A DNA stretch of 54,476 nucleotides, taken from positions 5,564 through 60,039 of the forward strand of contig QXVZ01018766.1 of NCBI GenBank assembly GCA_008931825.1. Reading direction: 5' to 3'. This DNA is from Phallusia fumigata (lineage: Eukaryota > Chordata > Ascidiacea > Phlebobranchia > Ascidiidae). Shown here piece after piece: positions 1 through 12,563 of the stretch. Below the pieces are notes generated by a model. That model made no database searches, was not told the DNA's origin, and saw nothing but the letters and a program-made list of their open reading frames with translations. Position 1 is the first letter of the stretch, and the number at the start of each line of letters is the position of its first letter. Made by a program: the position numbers and the translations under genes.

Positions 1-753
1 GGGCGTTGCAAAAGACGGGGGGGGGGGGGGGGTTGTCTTACTTTTTTATAATTGAGGGCGGCCACTTAATTTGCGTCCTATATGCTTTTGCATGTATACA
101 TTGCACGTCAACGTATGTTAAAGTTTTTTACCCTACCAGTTATGTGGGGCTTGCAATTGAGGGTGGCTTACTTTAATTTTTTAACCACACAACATGCGGC
201 TTACAATTGAGGGCTGCTTATATTCGAGGGTGGCTTACAATCGAGTAAATATGGTACTACCCACAGTGAAAATCCCTGTGTTCGATTCTTGTTTCTAATA
301 CAGTAAAAACCGTTTGCAAGCTAGTTACACTTCTACCTTGTTAAAAACCCTACATCTTTTTTACACAAATGACATGCAGAGTTGCAACTAATAGTTGCCT
401 TTAACTGGTTGTAATATAATTCAGGTGAACTGTCTGTAGGTACAACAGTTGATCTTCAAAAATAAATGATTGTGTGCATCCAGGTGCGCCTATAGTAAGT
501 TCAACAACAAACAATACAGAGGCACAATAAATGTATCAGTTTTTATCCTCCTATCTTCCATGCCTTGGTTCTCCTATCTTCCATGCCTCGAGAAAAAAAA
601 ATATAGGTGGTGATGTCATGCTCGTGTCATGGATGCACCTGGATTAGCTTTATCCTTATTGTAGGCATTTGTATGTAGATTTAGGAAAAGGGGTATTTGA
701 GTCATTAGCATTTAAATTAGGACAAACTTTTATTACCTAATTTTTGCTTGCAG
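1..753. other. Upstream flank of the ERICH3-like gene; no start exon found
   Basis: No coding exon could be placed here with confidence. The downstream gene enters its first visible exon in phase 2 and lacks only about ten N-terminal residues compared with vertebrate ERICH3. A short start exon therefore probably lies here or further upstream. The first 250 bases hold a 16-base G run at 17-32 and about four degenerate iterations of the motif AATTGAGGGTGGCTTA (near 51, 156, 204 and 224). Confidence 0.5.
17..32. repeat. G homopolymer, 16 bases
   Basis: Sixteen consecutive G at the window edge, followed by TTGTC. It may be a real G tract or an over-called homopolymer at a read or contig edge. 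Confidence 0.9.
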
Positions 754-3700
754 TCCACTTGCGGGCTATGAAAGTTTGTCTGATCCAAATTTGACATCTT
801 TCTTCAACAACAGTCGGATGAAAAGGCATCTGGTTAAAAGTGGTTTGGTACAGTATATAGTGATATCAACAATGACTAAATGTCTATTAGTTTTATGGTG
901 TTATGGTCACATTCTTTTTTGTTTCCACCGATGTATTTTAAATGATTTGTGCATGTTTAGATTTAGCAGCTTATGTTAAACAGCAAAATGTAATTAAGTT
1001 TGACAGGAATGACAACTTTTTACAAGTTTCTGTACCCAAGTAAAGTTGTATGAACTGCCATTCTCTTGTAATCTGTCCTTAACAGAGGACAACTTTTAAT
1101 AGATTGAATGATAATTTCTGAAGTTATCAACCCAAAATATGTTTTAATGTGTTGTTGTCCGCCATAAAATAGATATCTCAATGCTTCTGGCAAATTTGTC
1201 ATGAAATTTTAATGTTCTGTTCGTCAAGCATGTATTCTTCATCAGGAACAACATAAATGAAACATACATAAGTACACAATCATGCACTAGGTGCAAAAAA
1301 GTGCAATGACATTACCTCACTAATTATAAGTTTGATTGACAGAGCAACTGATGTAGGGTTTTAACCCCATTTTAGATTGACTTCTTTTTTTGATTCCAAT
1401 AAGTTTTAGTCTGGGTTTTTATTTTGTAATGATTTATTTGTGTATTATGCCTTAATACTATAGATTACACGAAGAGGAGAAGTTGTATCCGAAAAAGTTT
1501 TCCGCCTAAACAATGCCCGAAAAGAACACCAACGTCATGTAAGAGATTTGTTGGCCCAGGCTATTGTCCACAAAGCATTGGATATGGAGGTAAGTCACTA
1601 ATAGAGATTGGCATAACAGTTGTTGTTTTGTAGCAAACCACTTCATCAATTTTTTGTTCATTTATTTTTGTGTTAGATACTTTTAAGATGAAGAGATCTG
1701 CCTTTTTTTAAATGAAGAAATTATATTTTCTTCAACATAAAATAGAATATGTATTTTTTGGATACATTTTAAAATTTAGTTCCTGACATTTTTACCACAA
1801 AGTTTACAACACTTCCAAATGACTTTAGCTGTTTTAAAGCTCACTACAATGTACAACGAAAACAAATACCTTTGTAATTTTCAGCGACACAGGCAAATGC
1901 AAGTGAAAAAGCAACTTGAAGAAATTGGAAAAATTGAAAGAGTACGGAGAGTAAGGGTAAGCACTTTGTACAAGCGATTAAGCTAATAATTAGTCAATTG
2001 GCTTGAGGGGTATTGATGCTCAGTGTAATTAAGCAGTTTACACAACAAACTTGAAATAAATTGTGCACATGAATAAAATTGAGCGTTAAAGAAGTTGCGA
2101 CTTGTAAAAAGTAGAAATAGAAGCAGTTAACAATAGGTGAAAAACATTTTGAATTGTTAGGTTGCTGGACCTAGAAAGTGAAGAAGATTTAGGTAGAGCT
2201 TGCCAGTGAGTACAAGCATTTGAAGTTCTGACAATTTAACTGGAACAAGCAGTAAAGTGTATGTGTTTTTCTGTTATGGGGGCAAGAATAAAAACATACA
2301 GTCATATTTGGCAGACTACCTGGACAGGCTTTATTCAATAATAAATGTAAGTTTTGTACAAATACTTTGAAAAGAAAAGCTATCTATCTCGCTTCTAGCT
2401 AACATGACAGTTTAGTTGCACAGATTTGTTTTTATTCATACATAAAAATACCATAAAGAGCAATTCAGTAGTTTACAAAACGGGCTTAAAAAAAATCAAA
2501 ATGGACTTGAAAACTCTTTTAGTGTGTACATATATATGCACTATACCATACATTACAATTTTTGACATCTGTCGAGAAATATTCATGACCCATAACTTTG
2601 CATGTGTGGACCCATGCAGTTCTGCAAAAAAAAATTTTGTCATAAAAGCATACTTCAGGAATCACAATATAGTAGTGTAGAAAATATATCTCCTTTTTAT
2701 TTGTGTTATATAGTGTGTGTGGAATGGCAATGTGATGAAAGCCCTTCTGTTTTAATTCGGAAAAGTGCAAGCAAAACAAATTTGTGAAAACAAATTTATT
2801 CTTGCTGACAATCACAGTATTTTAGCAGAGCAAAGCTGACCCAGCAGTTTTATTCATGAGTACTGGTGGCAGTACTAGGTATAGTTTAAGTGGAAATATC
2901 TAAAAGCCATTTGCACCACAGTTTCAAACACAGATGCCAGACGTAAAAGCTGTTGAGAATTTTACCACAATTACTACAAAATAAAATAGGAGAATTTTCA
3001 ATAAACCTGTCGCAGATACTGTTTTATTTCCATGTTATTAACAACCACTTACTATCTGTTAGTTAGTTGATGCCCAAAGGCCTGTAAGTAAACATGTAAT
3101 CCTAAGCTAAATGCCATTAGTCAGGATTTTTTTGCACACAGTTTGTAGGTTTTGCTTTTTTTACTTGTTTAATGGTCATTGTTTTGCACTGTGGTAAAAT
3201 GCTTCACAAAAATATGCTGTGAAACAGTTTGGCCAGTCTTAGGCAGGGTATAATTTAAAAAAATACTAAAATTTGAAATTTAATTATGAGCTTGACTGAA
3301 TTACATTTAAAAAGTATATGTTAGTTTTTTGTAATTGGTGCAGGAGTGTGTAATCTATTATAAAAAACCTACAAATATACTTTATTTGTAGCAATGAATA
3401 AGTTTTTTATCAGGCCGACAGAGCACTGCGTGGTGATGAAGATGTTTTGCCTTTGCTTACACCAAGAAAGAAACAAAAAGATGTCAAAATTGAAGAAAAG
3501 CAAGATGAAAAAATTACGGTGCATTCTGAGTTACAGGTCCCCTCTCTCAAGGGGAAGCATATTGTTTTCACTATGTTTCATGTTTTGACTTGATTGGTGG
3601 ATTTGGATGAAAATTTCACAGATAATATATGTGGTCATGGAGTTGCGTCATTCTTTATTTGATCACTTATTTACAGTGTTAACCCAGTAGCCCCCTAAAA

Positions 3701-6700
3701 TGGCTCAAATTACTAAATGAAGTCCAAATTAGATGAAATTGGGATAGTTTGTTTAACATGTCATTGTCATTGATTTCTGGACAGCTTCCTCCTGCAGAAA
3801 GTTTTATGTCATTAAAAACTTTGGTAACTGTGGGACCCAATGTTAAATAAAGCTCAGTATATATATGTATTTATTTCCAAATTGGGTTACAATGTATATG
3901 GGATGTAGTAAAAACCACCCTTCAAGTTTTCTACAAGCTTTGGTAAAAATCCAAATTGTAGCAATTGTGTATTTTTCATTTTAACAAATTGTACTCATGG
4001 TATGTCATTTTTTAAACAATCTTTAGACTGCACAGAGCATCACAAGTCCTCTAATACCAAATGATGCTCCATACAACACTCGATCATCAAGAATAAAAAC
4101 TGTTTATCCCAAAGTGGAAATTGACAATCAGCATTTATATCAGGTAGCAATGAATGTTAATTGGAAAAGAAAACAATCATGGTGAAATAATCGACTATGT
4201 TTTTTAGTTGGATCAAGAAGCCTTGCGATCATTTACCCTTAACCTTGGCAATTTTGACTTGGGTAGTGGTGTGAGTCCTTACAATGTTCCTGTAGTGGAC
4301 CCTGCTTCACGTCAAGTTTTGTCTGGACAAAACAAACCGGCAAAGTCAAAACAGAAACGTGAAAATGGACACCCTTCCAAATCAAAATCTCATAAACTTT
4401 CTGGATTGAGAACGAAATCTAGCACTGTATGTTTCTGTCAAATACAAAGCATTATTTGTAAGGTAATTTTGGCACTCCAATCCAATTTTGGCAATTTTGG
4501 TTGATTTCAGCATTCAAGAAGTTTACATCGACATGAACCTCCGATGATTCACCGTAACCAACCTCGATCCAGGTGCTTGATTACTTTTAAATATTTGGGC
4601 CAGATTGTGCAACTGGATTGTGAGAAAGAAGACCCAAGAGATGATATTGCTATTTATCAGCAGCATTGTGGTGGAGAAAATCTTTGTGTCTACAATGGTA
4701 GAGTTCTCCCAGGAGGTAAAATATACTTAGCATTGAAAAGTTAAATTTTGCTCGTTTGTCTAGTCACAAAATGCTGGCTTATTAGACAAGAGTTGTCACA
4801 TTGTCGACTTTTTTAAAATACTTGTGCTGGGCAAACTTTTGCAATATTTTTACCTGTAGAAATAAATTTAATATATTGGAATATTTGTATGGGTTTTAGC
4901 ATCAACTATTTGAACGCATGTAAGGTAATTTAAACATTTAAACATAAATTTTAAGCATATTAGAGTAAACCCTGTATTCGAACGTAAAATGCCCCTTGTC
5001 TGGTATGTTGCTTGTACTTGCCAGCTTTACAGTGACTTGACTTTCAAATTAAAGTTGAAGACTTACAAAAAGTATATACCCACCACAGCTTCATACCTTT
5101 GGCTTACACTTTTGTAATTTATTGCAGAAACATTTACAATCATGTCACAAAGACATCGTGGATTTCCATTTTCTTTGACCTTTTTTTTGAACGGGATTCA
5201 GGCAGAGAGGTTAAGCACCTGTTGTGAATACAAACACAAAGCTGGGTTCAAACTTGGTTCAAAATCAAGCTATTTTGGTTTCATAAAGGTTCATGGGGCA
5301 CATCCTTGCTACAAGTAAGTTTCTAGGAGCACTGGATAAACCTGGGCTAAACTGTCTGTAATTGTCCTTTGTAAAAAAGCTTATTTTATTGGACCTTTTA
5401 ACCTCTCACTATGGGTATTGGACAGATCTATTAACACATATAAGAAAGTATAAGAAAAAGGTTTGTGGAAAATGTTGTAGTGTGTGTATAAATAAAGTGC
5501 CACTTCTAGTAGGCACTATTTTAGTTCAGTAAATGATTTATTTGTTTTAAAGGTGCGTGGTTTCTCAAGGTAAAGTGAAACCAGTTCAACAATACAACCC
5601 ACATGTGCCTTCAAACTCGAGAAAATCAAATACCATGCGAAAGCGTAGAAGACAGCTAATAAAAAGTTAGATTGCACGGCATTTTTTATGTTGGTCTATA
5701 CTCAACATTTGTGTAATACAATGTTTACAGGTAGTTCTTCAGATGGGTCGAATGATGCCCAAAAACCTGGTCAACAAAATGGTGGTTAGTTTTTTTGGTA
5801 TTTTAATGAAAAACGATATGTGCAGAAAGTCCTTAATATTTTTTCAAACTGTTTGCAGATAAATATTCTAGCTCATTTTCTTCTAGTGATGGAGAATCAT
5901 CTTCAGTCAGTAGTGTAACCAGTTTGACTAATAGTGGTTTGGAAAATGGAAAACAGCCTAACAAAAATGGAAGCAACACAGATAATGAGACCACTCAACC
6001 TGTCAATGAACCACCAGTCCAATATCACCAGGGTACAGTTTTTTTAAATGTAGTCAACCTGTAGCATAATACATTTTGAATCCGCTTAAATCTTAATCCA
6101 CCCATGCGAAATGTGGTTAACGAAAAAATAATGTAGACAACTACTGTAACACACAAACAAAACATGTTTTTGTTTATGTGAGAACAGTGTGTTCGCTGCC
6201 AGATAACCTGTTTAAATAGAGCTGGCTTTCCATTAGTTCTAGTTACAGGTGCCTTTAAAAATTGAAACAAAGAAATTATAAAAACAGTTGGCATTAAAAC
6301 ACATTCTGCTAGTGCTGCATGCAAATAGAACGCTGGAATGAATGAAATTTTGCTTCAGGCTGAACCCAATCCATTCGCAGATGGCACATGTAACTAGTGT
6401 TAATCTTTTGTTTGTGTACAATATCCTGTTTTATATTTAAGGCCATTTTTTGTTGCTGTTGAAATGTATAAAATTGTACATAGCAAATATATACAAGTTG
6501 TTGCATATTTTTAAATCAACCAGGCCAAATATATATTTTTTGCAGTTTCCAGTAGAACTTCTGATTCTTCAACCTTAAGGTAAATAATATTTTTATTAAC
6601 CAATAGGGTTCTTAACCTTTTTTGTCTGTTCCCCTTTTAGGTAACAATAAAGTGCTCGTACCCCCTTTAGTGATTTCTGAAATGTAATTATTGTTCTCAT

Positions 6701-9700
6701 GTTTAAACAACCTCTGGTAAAAACCCCTGCATCACAAATGTATATGTATAACTTAGTAAAACTTTATTTTAGTGACACTAGCACAGAAGCTGATGATGTT
6801 TTAAAGGAAAGTGTTACTCCTACTGTGACAAGAAAATCGATTTCAGATTTGCTACAGGTACTATACACGCTATTATAGCAGCATAGTACTTTGCTAAACA
6901 TTGAATCAGACTGAAAATTTGTAACTTTCACAGAGTGACAATGAAATTTCCATTACCAACATAAAATTGAGTGAAGATCAGTGTGCTGAATTGTTTAGTG
7001 CACTACGAGGAAATAAAATCTCTCCTTCAGTACACTCAATAGTGATAAACAATCTGAATCTCTCGAGTGAAAGGTTGCTTGACCTATTTGCTGCTCTGAC
7101 CCATTGCAAATCAAAACTTACAGTAAGAATTTGCTTTGCTTGCAAATGTTATATTATTTTTTACAATTGTTTATTATCATTTAAAGAAGATTGCATGTTA
7201 GTATGGAAGCAACTGTAAATTTTGGGAACAAATTTTAAACCTCAGTGGTTTAGTAGCACCCAGATTGACATCATTTCAGCAAAACTGATAGTTTTCGATG
7301 TGGTATGCAATTTTGATTTGGAGAAGGGGAATTTGAAAGGGATGTCAGCAAAAAAAATTTATTACATCATCATAATTACACCAGAAGAAATTTAGGTGCA
7401 AATCAGTTTTGTAAACAGTGTCTCACCTCATTTGGACAATATATGTGTCTGGTTTATTGGTGGGCTAATGGGCTGAATTATAAATTTGTTTCCACCAAAA
7501 AAGGAACAAATTTTGTTTCCTGAATTTACATTTGCTTGCCATGCATTTAGATATTTGTGCACAAGCACCAACATAAGGGACCAAAGCTTATGCTGTTTGT
7601 AGGAGTCCTGTTAATGCTCACATATACAATTTGTTACATGTTTTAGACATGTATAAATTACGCTTTATAAAACTCAACTTGTTTTTTATGTAAATGGGGC
7701 CCAAAATAATTTGTGAAGCCAAGGTGGGACAAAAAACACTGCTTGAAACTATAAAGAAATAAATTCAAATTTTGTCTGCATAGATGTCTCTAAAACGTAG
7801 AACACTTAAAGTCCTCATCTGCAGAAATATAAGTTGTGTTTTATTTAAAATGCATGCCTAATTTATACAAAAATACTGTTTAATATTTTTAGTGTTTTTT
7901 TAGAAATTGGATATTCGACAGAATGAGATAACTGGAACCATGGTAGTCAACTCCCTTGCGGAACTTTTAAAAAAACATGAAATTACGAACCTTATGTATG
8001 ATCTTTAATAGTTTGCTGTTAAACCGATTCAAGCATTATTCAACCTTTACAAATTTTAAGACTTGATGAAAATCCATTGACTGACAATGACATGGAAACT
8101 TTAATGGCTGGATTGAGTTTTCTTTACAAACACCGTCATGCAAGAAGAAATGAACAACAGGTTGTACAACATCTTGTTAAGGACGTTATAAATGAGTCAA
8201 CGGCAGAAATGTATTCTGAGACTAAAAAGGTAAATTGTCCCATCTGACATTGGACAGATTTTTAATTGTGATGTAGCAGGTATTTTTTTCCTTTGTGGTT
8301 TTTCATTTGTAAGGTTTAATTTTGGTTATGTGTTATCATTTTGTTATTACAATTTGTGTTTTATACATAACATGTGGTTTGTACCAAATTTAACACTTTT
8401 ACAGTGGAAAGTCGTGATACCTTCTTGGTCGTAATACAAGTAAAATGGGTCAGATTATTAAAGATTGCCTGAATTGGATGAAATTTGGACAGTTTGCAGA
8501 ACATGCCACCACGGTTATTGATTGACCCTATTTGACAATGTGTTGACCATGTCTTTGTGGTACATTAGTTTATAGCTGTATAGGGGCCTGGACATTTTTG
8601 GGCCCTGCCCCTCAAACCAAAGATATTTTGACAGTCTGCAGCAAATATGTGCCATTGTGGTGCAGGGATTGCAGTGTTTTGTAATATACCTGCAGCAGTC
8701 ACTTTACACTCTCTAAGATAGGTTAAATTATTGTTCACTCCCCAAACGAAATAAAGGTTGACAGTTTGTAAAAACAAGTCATTGTGGTATGCCTTGTTTG
8801 AATTTATAGCCCAAGCAGTTGACCGTCTAAAACCCCCTGAATTTTGTAGATTGAATTGAGTTCACTTTTTGAAATAAATCATAGCAACACCGTAGCACTA
8901 ACAATCACCAAGCCAGAGATAGCTGCACAAAATTAGGACGTTATCGAGTCATAGTAGAGTGTATGCTCTTTTCTGTAGTTAATGTCTTTAAAAGAACTAT
9001 TTAATTCAATCAATCCAAGTGTATAACAATCATTACAAATATTAGCTACTGTTTTCACATACCTGGTACCCTACAGTTTTTGACATGTTTCTCTAAATAG
9101 TCCAAAACATGGTTAGCAGACCATGTCGTGTATGTCATAATTGGCATAGCAAACTACCTTAATACCATAGTTTGTTTACTACCTTCTGCAGGTACCAGTT
9201 GCTGAAGATGGTCACCAAGAAGAGGGATTATCTGAATTATCAACCGAATTTCCATTGACATCACTGTCTCTTAATAAGATCAAGCTTGGGGCTCGTGGTG
9301 TAAAAGCTGTGGCAGATTTTCTTAGAGATAATCCTCCTCTCCAATCATTGTCTCTAAATTGTAAGTGCTACTACATGTACAAACTCTACTTGTAACTGGC
9401 ATTGTGGAAGCTCCAAACCAAAATATTTAGTAAAAAACTTAATGCAAACTTATTGCTTTTATTGCCACTTGCTCCTAAAATGTTGGCAGATTTTGTCCAT
9501 TACTAAGTTGCTGAATTTACATCATTTCATGATCAGCTTGCTATGTTTAAGCGTTACAATTATAAATTACACTTCTACTTAAACTTTTCATTCAGGCAAC
9601 TCCTTGACAAGTACTGGGATTTTACCCTTGTGGCAAGGTTTATTATCTGGAAAAAACACTAATCTAAAGCAACTTTTTTTGGCTCAAAACCAATTTGGAG

Positions 9701-10364
9701 ATCAGGGCATTGCACACCTACATGCCATGAAATGCAAAAAGTCTGGATTGAATGAAATCAATCTATGTGGTAATGACACTTATTACTTTGCACGCCTTAC
9801 TCTATTAACTAGAAAATGGCAAATTGGTTCTTCTGAAAAAATTGTTATATAACTTGAGTTAAATATTCTTGATTTAAAACAACGATCTTAGTGTAGCCAA
9901 TTATTCTACCATGAACATCCCTACACTGTAAAAACGGACTCAACTTTTATTGTAGAATATCTATTTAAACCTTGTGTTCTGTCATTACACTTTGCTCTTT
10001 AACAAAATATGGGCCAATGGGTGACACAGTAGCATGTTTTTGTCCAGTATATTTGCTTGTCATTTTATGTCATAAATGTAGGATGAAAAAAAACAAAAAA
10101 ACAATGTAGGATGAAAAAGTAACTACATCCCTGTTTATCAGCATTTCCATTAAACTAGTAATTTGTGAAAGGTGTTGGTTTTTATTTGCATGCTAACAAA
10201 AACCATACTTTTTAGGCAATGGAATCACAGAGAAAAGTGGAAATGATTTATTAAATTTTGTGAAGGACAATGAGCATGTTAAAAAAGTTAAACTGTCTCG
10301 TGGAAATAGAATTAAACATAAAACTCTCAAGAACATTCGAAAGCTTCTTAATGAAAGGTTGTAA
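754..10364 (+). CDS. ERICH3-like DUF4590 protein fused to C-terminal leucine-rich repeats (5' incomplete)
   Basis: Nineteen exons, all phase-consistent: 754-847, 1464-1589, 1885-1956, 3414-3536, 4027-4143, 4208-4426, 4511-4715, 5128-5314, 5553-5665, 5731-5784, 5859-6032, 6546-6579, 6773-6857, 6934-7122, 7904-7995, 8061-8229, 9192-9360, 9596-9769, 10216-10364. They give about 847 residues plus a missing start. The first 97 residues match the ERICH3 N-terminus (FFNNSRMKRHLVKSGL, then LLAQAIVHKALDME). Residues about 268-381 are the DUF4590 domain, with IYQQHCGGENLCVYNG, RHRGFPFSLTFFLNG and a closing HPCYK. A Ser/Asn-rich linker follows. From about residue 535 to the end there are ribonuclease-inhibitor-type leucine-rich repeats (for example LTSLSLNKIKLGARG). 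Vertebrate ERICH3 is reported at primary cilia and, as far as I know, lacks these repeats and has a Glu-rich tail instead. A ciliary role is inferred. Donor choice in exon 3 is ambiguous (1950 or 1956, both in phase). Confidence 0.9.
3640..3810 (-). repeat. Dispersed intronic repeat, minus-oriented copy
   Basis: Lies in intron 4 of the ERICH3-like gene. It carries AGCCCCCTAAAATGGCTCAA followed by GATGAAATTGGGATAG and a GTTTAACATGTCATTG block. Read in reverse this is the same order as the plus-oriented copies near 25.0 kb and 28.7 kb: ATGTTC block, then CAAATTTCAT, then TTTTAGGGGGCTAG. Confidence 0.6.
8436..8550 (-). repeat. Dispersed intronic repeat, minus-oriented copy
   Basis: Lies in intron 16 of the ERICH3-like gene. 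It has AATTGGATGAAATTTGGACA, then GTTTGCAGAACATGCCACCA. These are the reverse complements of blocks in the 25.0 kb and 28.7 kb copies. The Pro/Gly-like CCCCCTAAAA end is degraded here. Confidence 0.5.
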
Positions 10365-10365
10365 C

Positions 10366-10371
10366 AATAAA
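10366..10371 (+). terminator. Polyadenylation signal AATAAA
   Basis: A canonical AATAAA begins two bases after the TAA stop of the ERICH3-like gene. It is very close to the stop, so cleavage may use a later site. Confidence 0.5.
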
Positions 10372-10732
10372 ACCCCAAAATATCCTTGTAAAAATCAGCT
10401 ACTCTACTTGCATAACCTACAGTGTGGAGAAACGATACCTGTAAATGCTTTAATTTTATTGTCATAAATAAGTTTATGAACAGTGCTACGTTGGTATTTG
10501 AATTGTTTTGGACGTTTTGCATGTACTGTAGTGTATGTTTTGAATTTAAAAATGACTTTTTGTTGTGTCCCTATCAAGAAAATGATTTGTTAAAAAAATT
10601 ATCTTGTTTTTTACAGCTTAATAGTTGTACATTAGTCACCAGGCATGTATGCTGCTTTATGTATTTTTTCCATTGATTAAAAATTAGTGAAATATTTTGT
10701 TAGCGGGCACGTAGTTGTGACGACTGCTTTGT

Positions 10733-11121
10733 ATGCCGCTTGGTCCTGCACCGTTGATCACACCGGACACCCTTAAAAATATCCGCAAATTGTCTCATAC
10801 ACAACTTACGGATCATAGTGTCCACAGGGTTTTCAGCAAATCATGCAAACATATGTAGGCTAGCTTCTTTAGGGGCGCCAGCAGTATTTTAGCAACCACG
10901 CAAAATAATGATGAGGTCAGACAAGGTGTCCCGTATACGGTCGATTTGGCAGCTTTTCTAGACTCTCTCAAAAAAGAAAAGGAACTGGACTGGGTGGGTG
11001 TTACTGTGGAAACTTTGGTATATGTGGCGAAGTACATTTCACGGTACGCCCTACGCAACGAGGTACGTAGTACGCACAACTCAATGCGTACCGCACCGTT
11101 TCATTTTACAATTGATGGCAG
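10733..11121 (+). pseudogene. Decayed coding frame with one in-frame stop, family not recognised
   Basis: One reading frame stays open from about 10722 to 11121 except for a TAG at about 10856-10858. It reads like protein: MPLGPAPLITPDTLKNIRKL before the stop and GVPYTVDLAAFLDSLKKEKE after it. In DNA this AT-rich, 130 codons with a single stop is unusual. No start context, splice sites or family could be assigned. A GTATAT at 11017 could be a donor, so this might instead be an exon fragment. The 3' part runs into the tandem GTACGC-rich repeat. Confidence 0.35.
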
Positions 11122-11235
11122 GTAGGTTGACACAGTACGCAGCAAAAATCATCAAAAAGTACATTGCGCGGTTCACCCTTCGTAACGAGGTATGTGGTAC
11201 GCACAATACGTACCGTGTCGTACAGCCATCCTTGG
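11031..11235. repeat. Two-unit GTAC-rich repeat, spacing about 128 bp
   Basis: The unit GTACATTTCACGGTACGCCC at 11031 recurs with changes at 11159 (GTACATTGCGCGGTTCACCC). Each is followed by AACGAGGTACGTAGTACGCA or a close variant. The right edge ends ACAGCCATCCTTG. A related copy sits inside the hAT element at about 52187-52325. Confidence 0.65.
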
Positions 11236-11243
11236 TGGCTAGA

Positions 11244-11678
11244 TCAGGCAGTTCTGTTCGACAAGGTAATTTTCAAAGGTGTTCTCGAAAACACTGCAAA
11301 TTCCGACACAAACATAACATCATAGCAATGAACAAAACCGTTACTTGAAAAATTATGAAACATGTGTCTCCTGAGAAATGTTGGTACCATCACCACTTGC
11401 CCCAAATGGCGATAATACATCGTTAACACCATCTTCATCAGAGCTGGGTGACCGGGGAATTCGTGGGGTACGTCATTGAAATAATCCGACTTTATATCAG
11501 AACAAGCCTCTCTAACACCAACAACCGACACCCGCGACCTCCTCATGAGAATTGAGGCTCCCTGTATACAGCGGAAGAGGGATTCAAGTAATTTACCGAT
11601 TAAATTTAAGTAATAAGACTCGGATTTGACTTTCGGTCCCATACTCTCAAACTCGGTATCTTTCAGGGGCTCTACCAT
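11244..11678 (-). CDS. Unassigned 144-codon ORF in repeat-rich spacer
   Basis: A single uninterrupted minus-strand frame beginning MVEPLKDTEFESMGPKVKSE. No signal peptide, membrane segment or known motif is visible, and its 3' end overlaps the GTAC-rich repeat. It could be a fragment of a mobile element or a chance ORF in this locally GC-richer segment. I do not recognise it and assign no function. Confidence 0.2.
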   Translation of the reverse strand: MVEPLKDTEFESMGPKVKSESYYLNLIGKLLESLFRCIQGASILMRRSRVSVVGVREACSDIKSDYFNDVPHEFPGHPALMKMVLTMYYRHLGQVVMVPTFLRRHMFHNFSSNGFVHCYDVMFVSEFAVFSRTPLKITLSNRTA

Positions 11679-12391
11679 TCAGGGTGTCATAGTTCTACTA
11701 AATCCCACTTCCCTACTGGTAAACTCCTGACATAACAATACTTCTTTACACATCATTAAATTACATGAGCTGGAAAACAAAGAATAAATAAAGAAACCCA
11801 CGTACAAAATTAACAATATATACCAGGACATCACCAACTTCCTCAAACAATCTCTTACTTATACTAGCTGCCAACGGAACAGGCCAGATTGTTCTTTTCT
11901 GGAGGTGACCTGTGCCGTAGAGTGCATCGCTTAACATTGTAAATACTTAACATTGTAAATTTGTTTGACCCTAAACCTTTACCCGTTACCCCGCCAGCTT
12001 TGTAAAACAATGTCCGAATAGGATTATAAATGCATACACTCTTTGGAACATGCTATTTTGGTGTATGGGGTTCTGTGTTTGAGCCTATAGCTCAGCGGTT
12101 ACCCCGTTAACCCTCCAAAATAAGGCAAACTATTTACCAATGTTTAAATTGCGTATAACTTGGACAGTTAGTAGAGCATGCCACTGTGGTGGGTTGATTA
12201 CTGTGTTTAACGCTACACCTCTAAAATTTGACCTGCTTGCCCTCTATAATTTGTTGATTAGGCCATGGCGGTGTGTTATTTTGTTTAGTAATTAATGTTT
12301 TCATTGAATGTCTACTGTGTTTTTATTAAATTTTGTTAACCATAACTTTTATTATTTAATCAACGAAGTTGGGTTGGGTTTCTGTCTGAGC
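11679..12391. other. Spacer without a recognised gene
   Basis: No coding signal was seen. Positions 12085-12215 hold a minus-oriented copy of the dispersed repeat (GTTACCCCGTTAACCCTCC, then GGACAGTTAGTAGAGCATGC). Confidence 0.5.
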
Positions 12392-12563
12392 GGTCGTCGT
12401 TTACCTGCCTCCGTTTTTTCCCGGTTGGTATCCAACCATGTTGTCCTGCCCAGTCGTATCACCATTCGCGCCGCTCGCTTCTCCAGTGAGATTCCCAGCT
12501 TCTCTGGCCCGAGATATCCGTCCGCCCTAATCGTTAAAAAACGGAGGCAGGTAAACAACGACC
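12392..12563. repeat. GC-rich 172-bp hairpin (28-bp inverted repeat, 116-bp loop)
   Basis: The left arm 12392-12419 (GGTCGTCGTTTACCTGCCTC, then CGTTTTTT) is the reverse complement of 12536-12563 with one mismatch. The loop has CG-rich sequence and a small inner palindrome, GGTTGGTATCCAACC. The base composition differs sharply from the flanks. It could be a short MITE or a structured-RNA source. No target-site duplication was found. Confidence 0.75.

Noticed and set aside
12060-12100. TAGCTCAGCGGTTA resembling a tRNA A box
   Set aside because: It lies within the dispersed TTTTAGGGGG repeat copy, and no B box or clover-leaf partner follows at the right distance.
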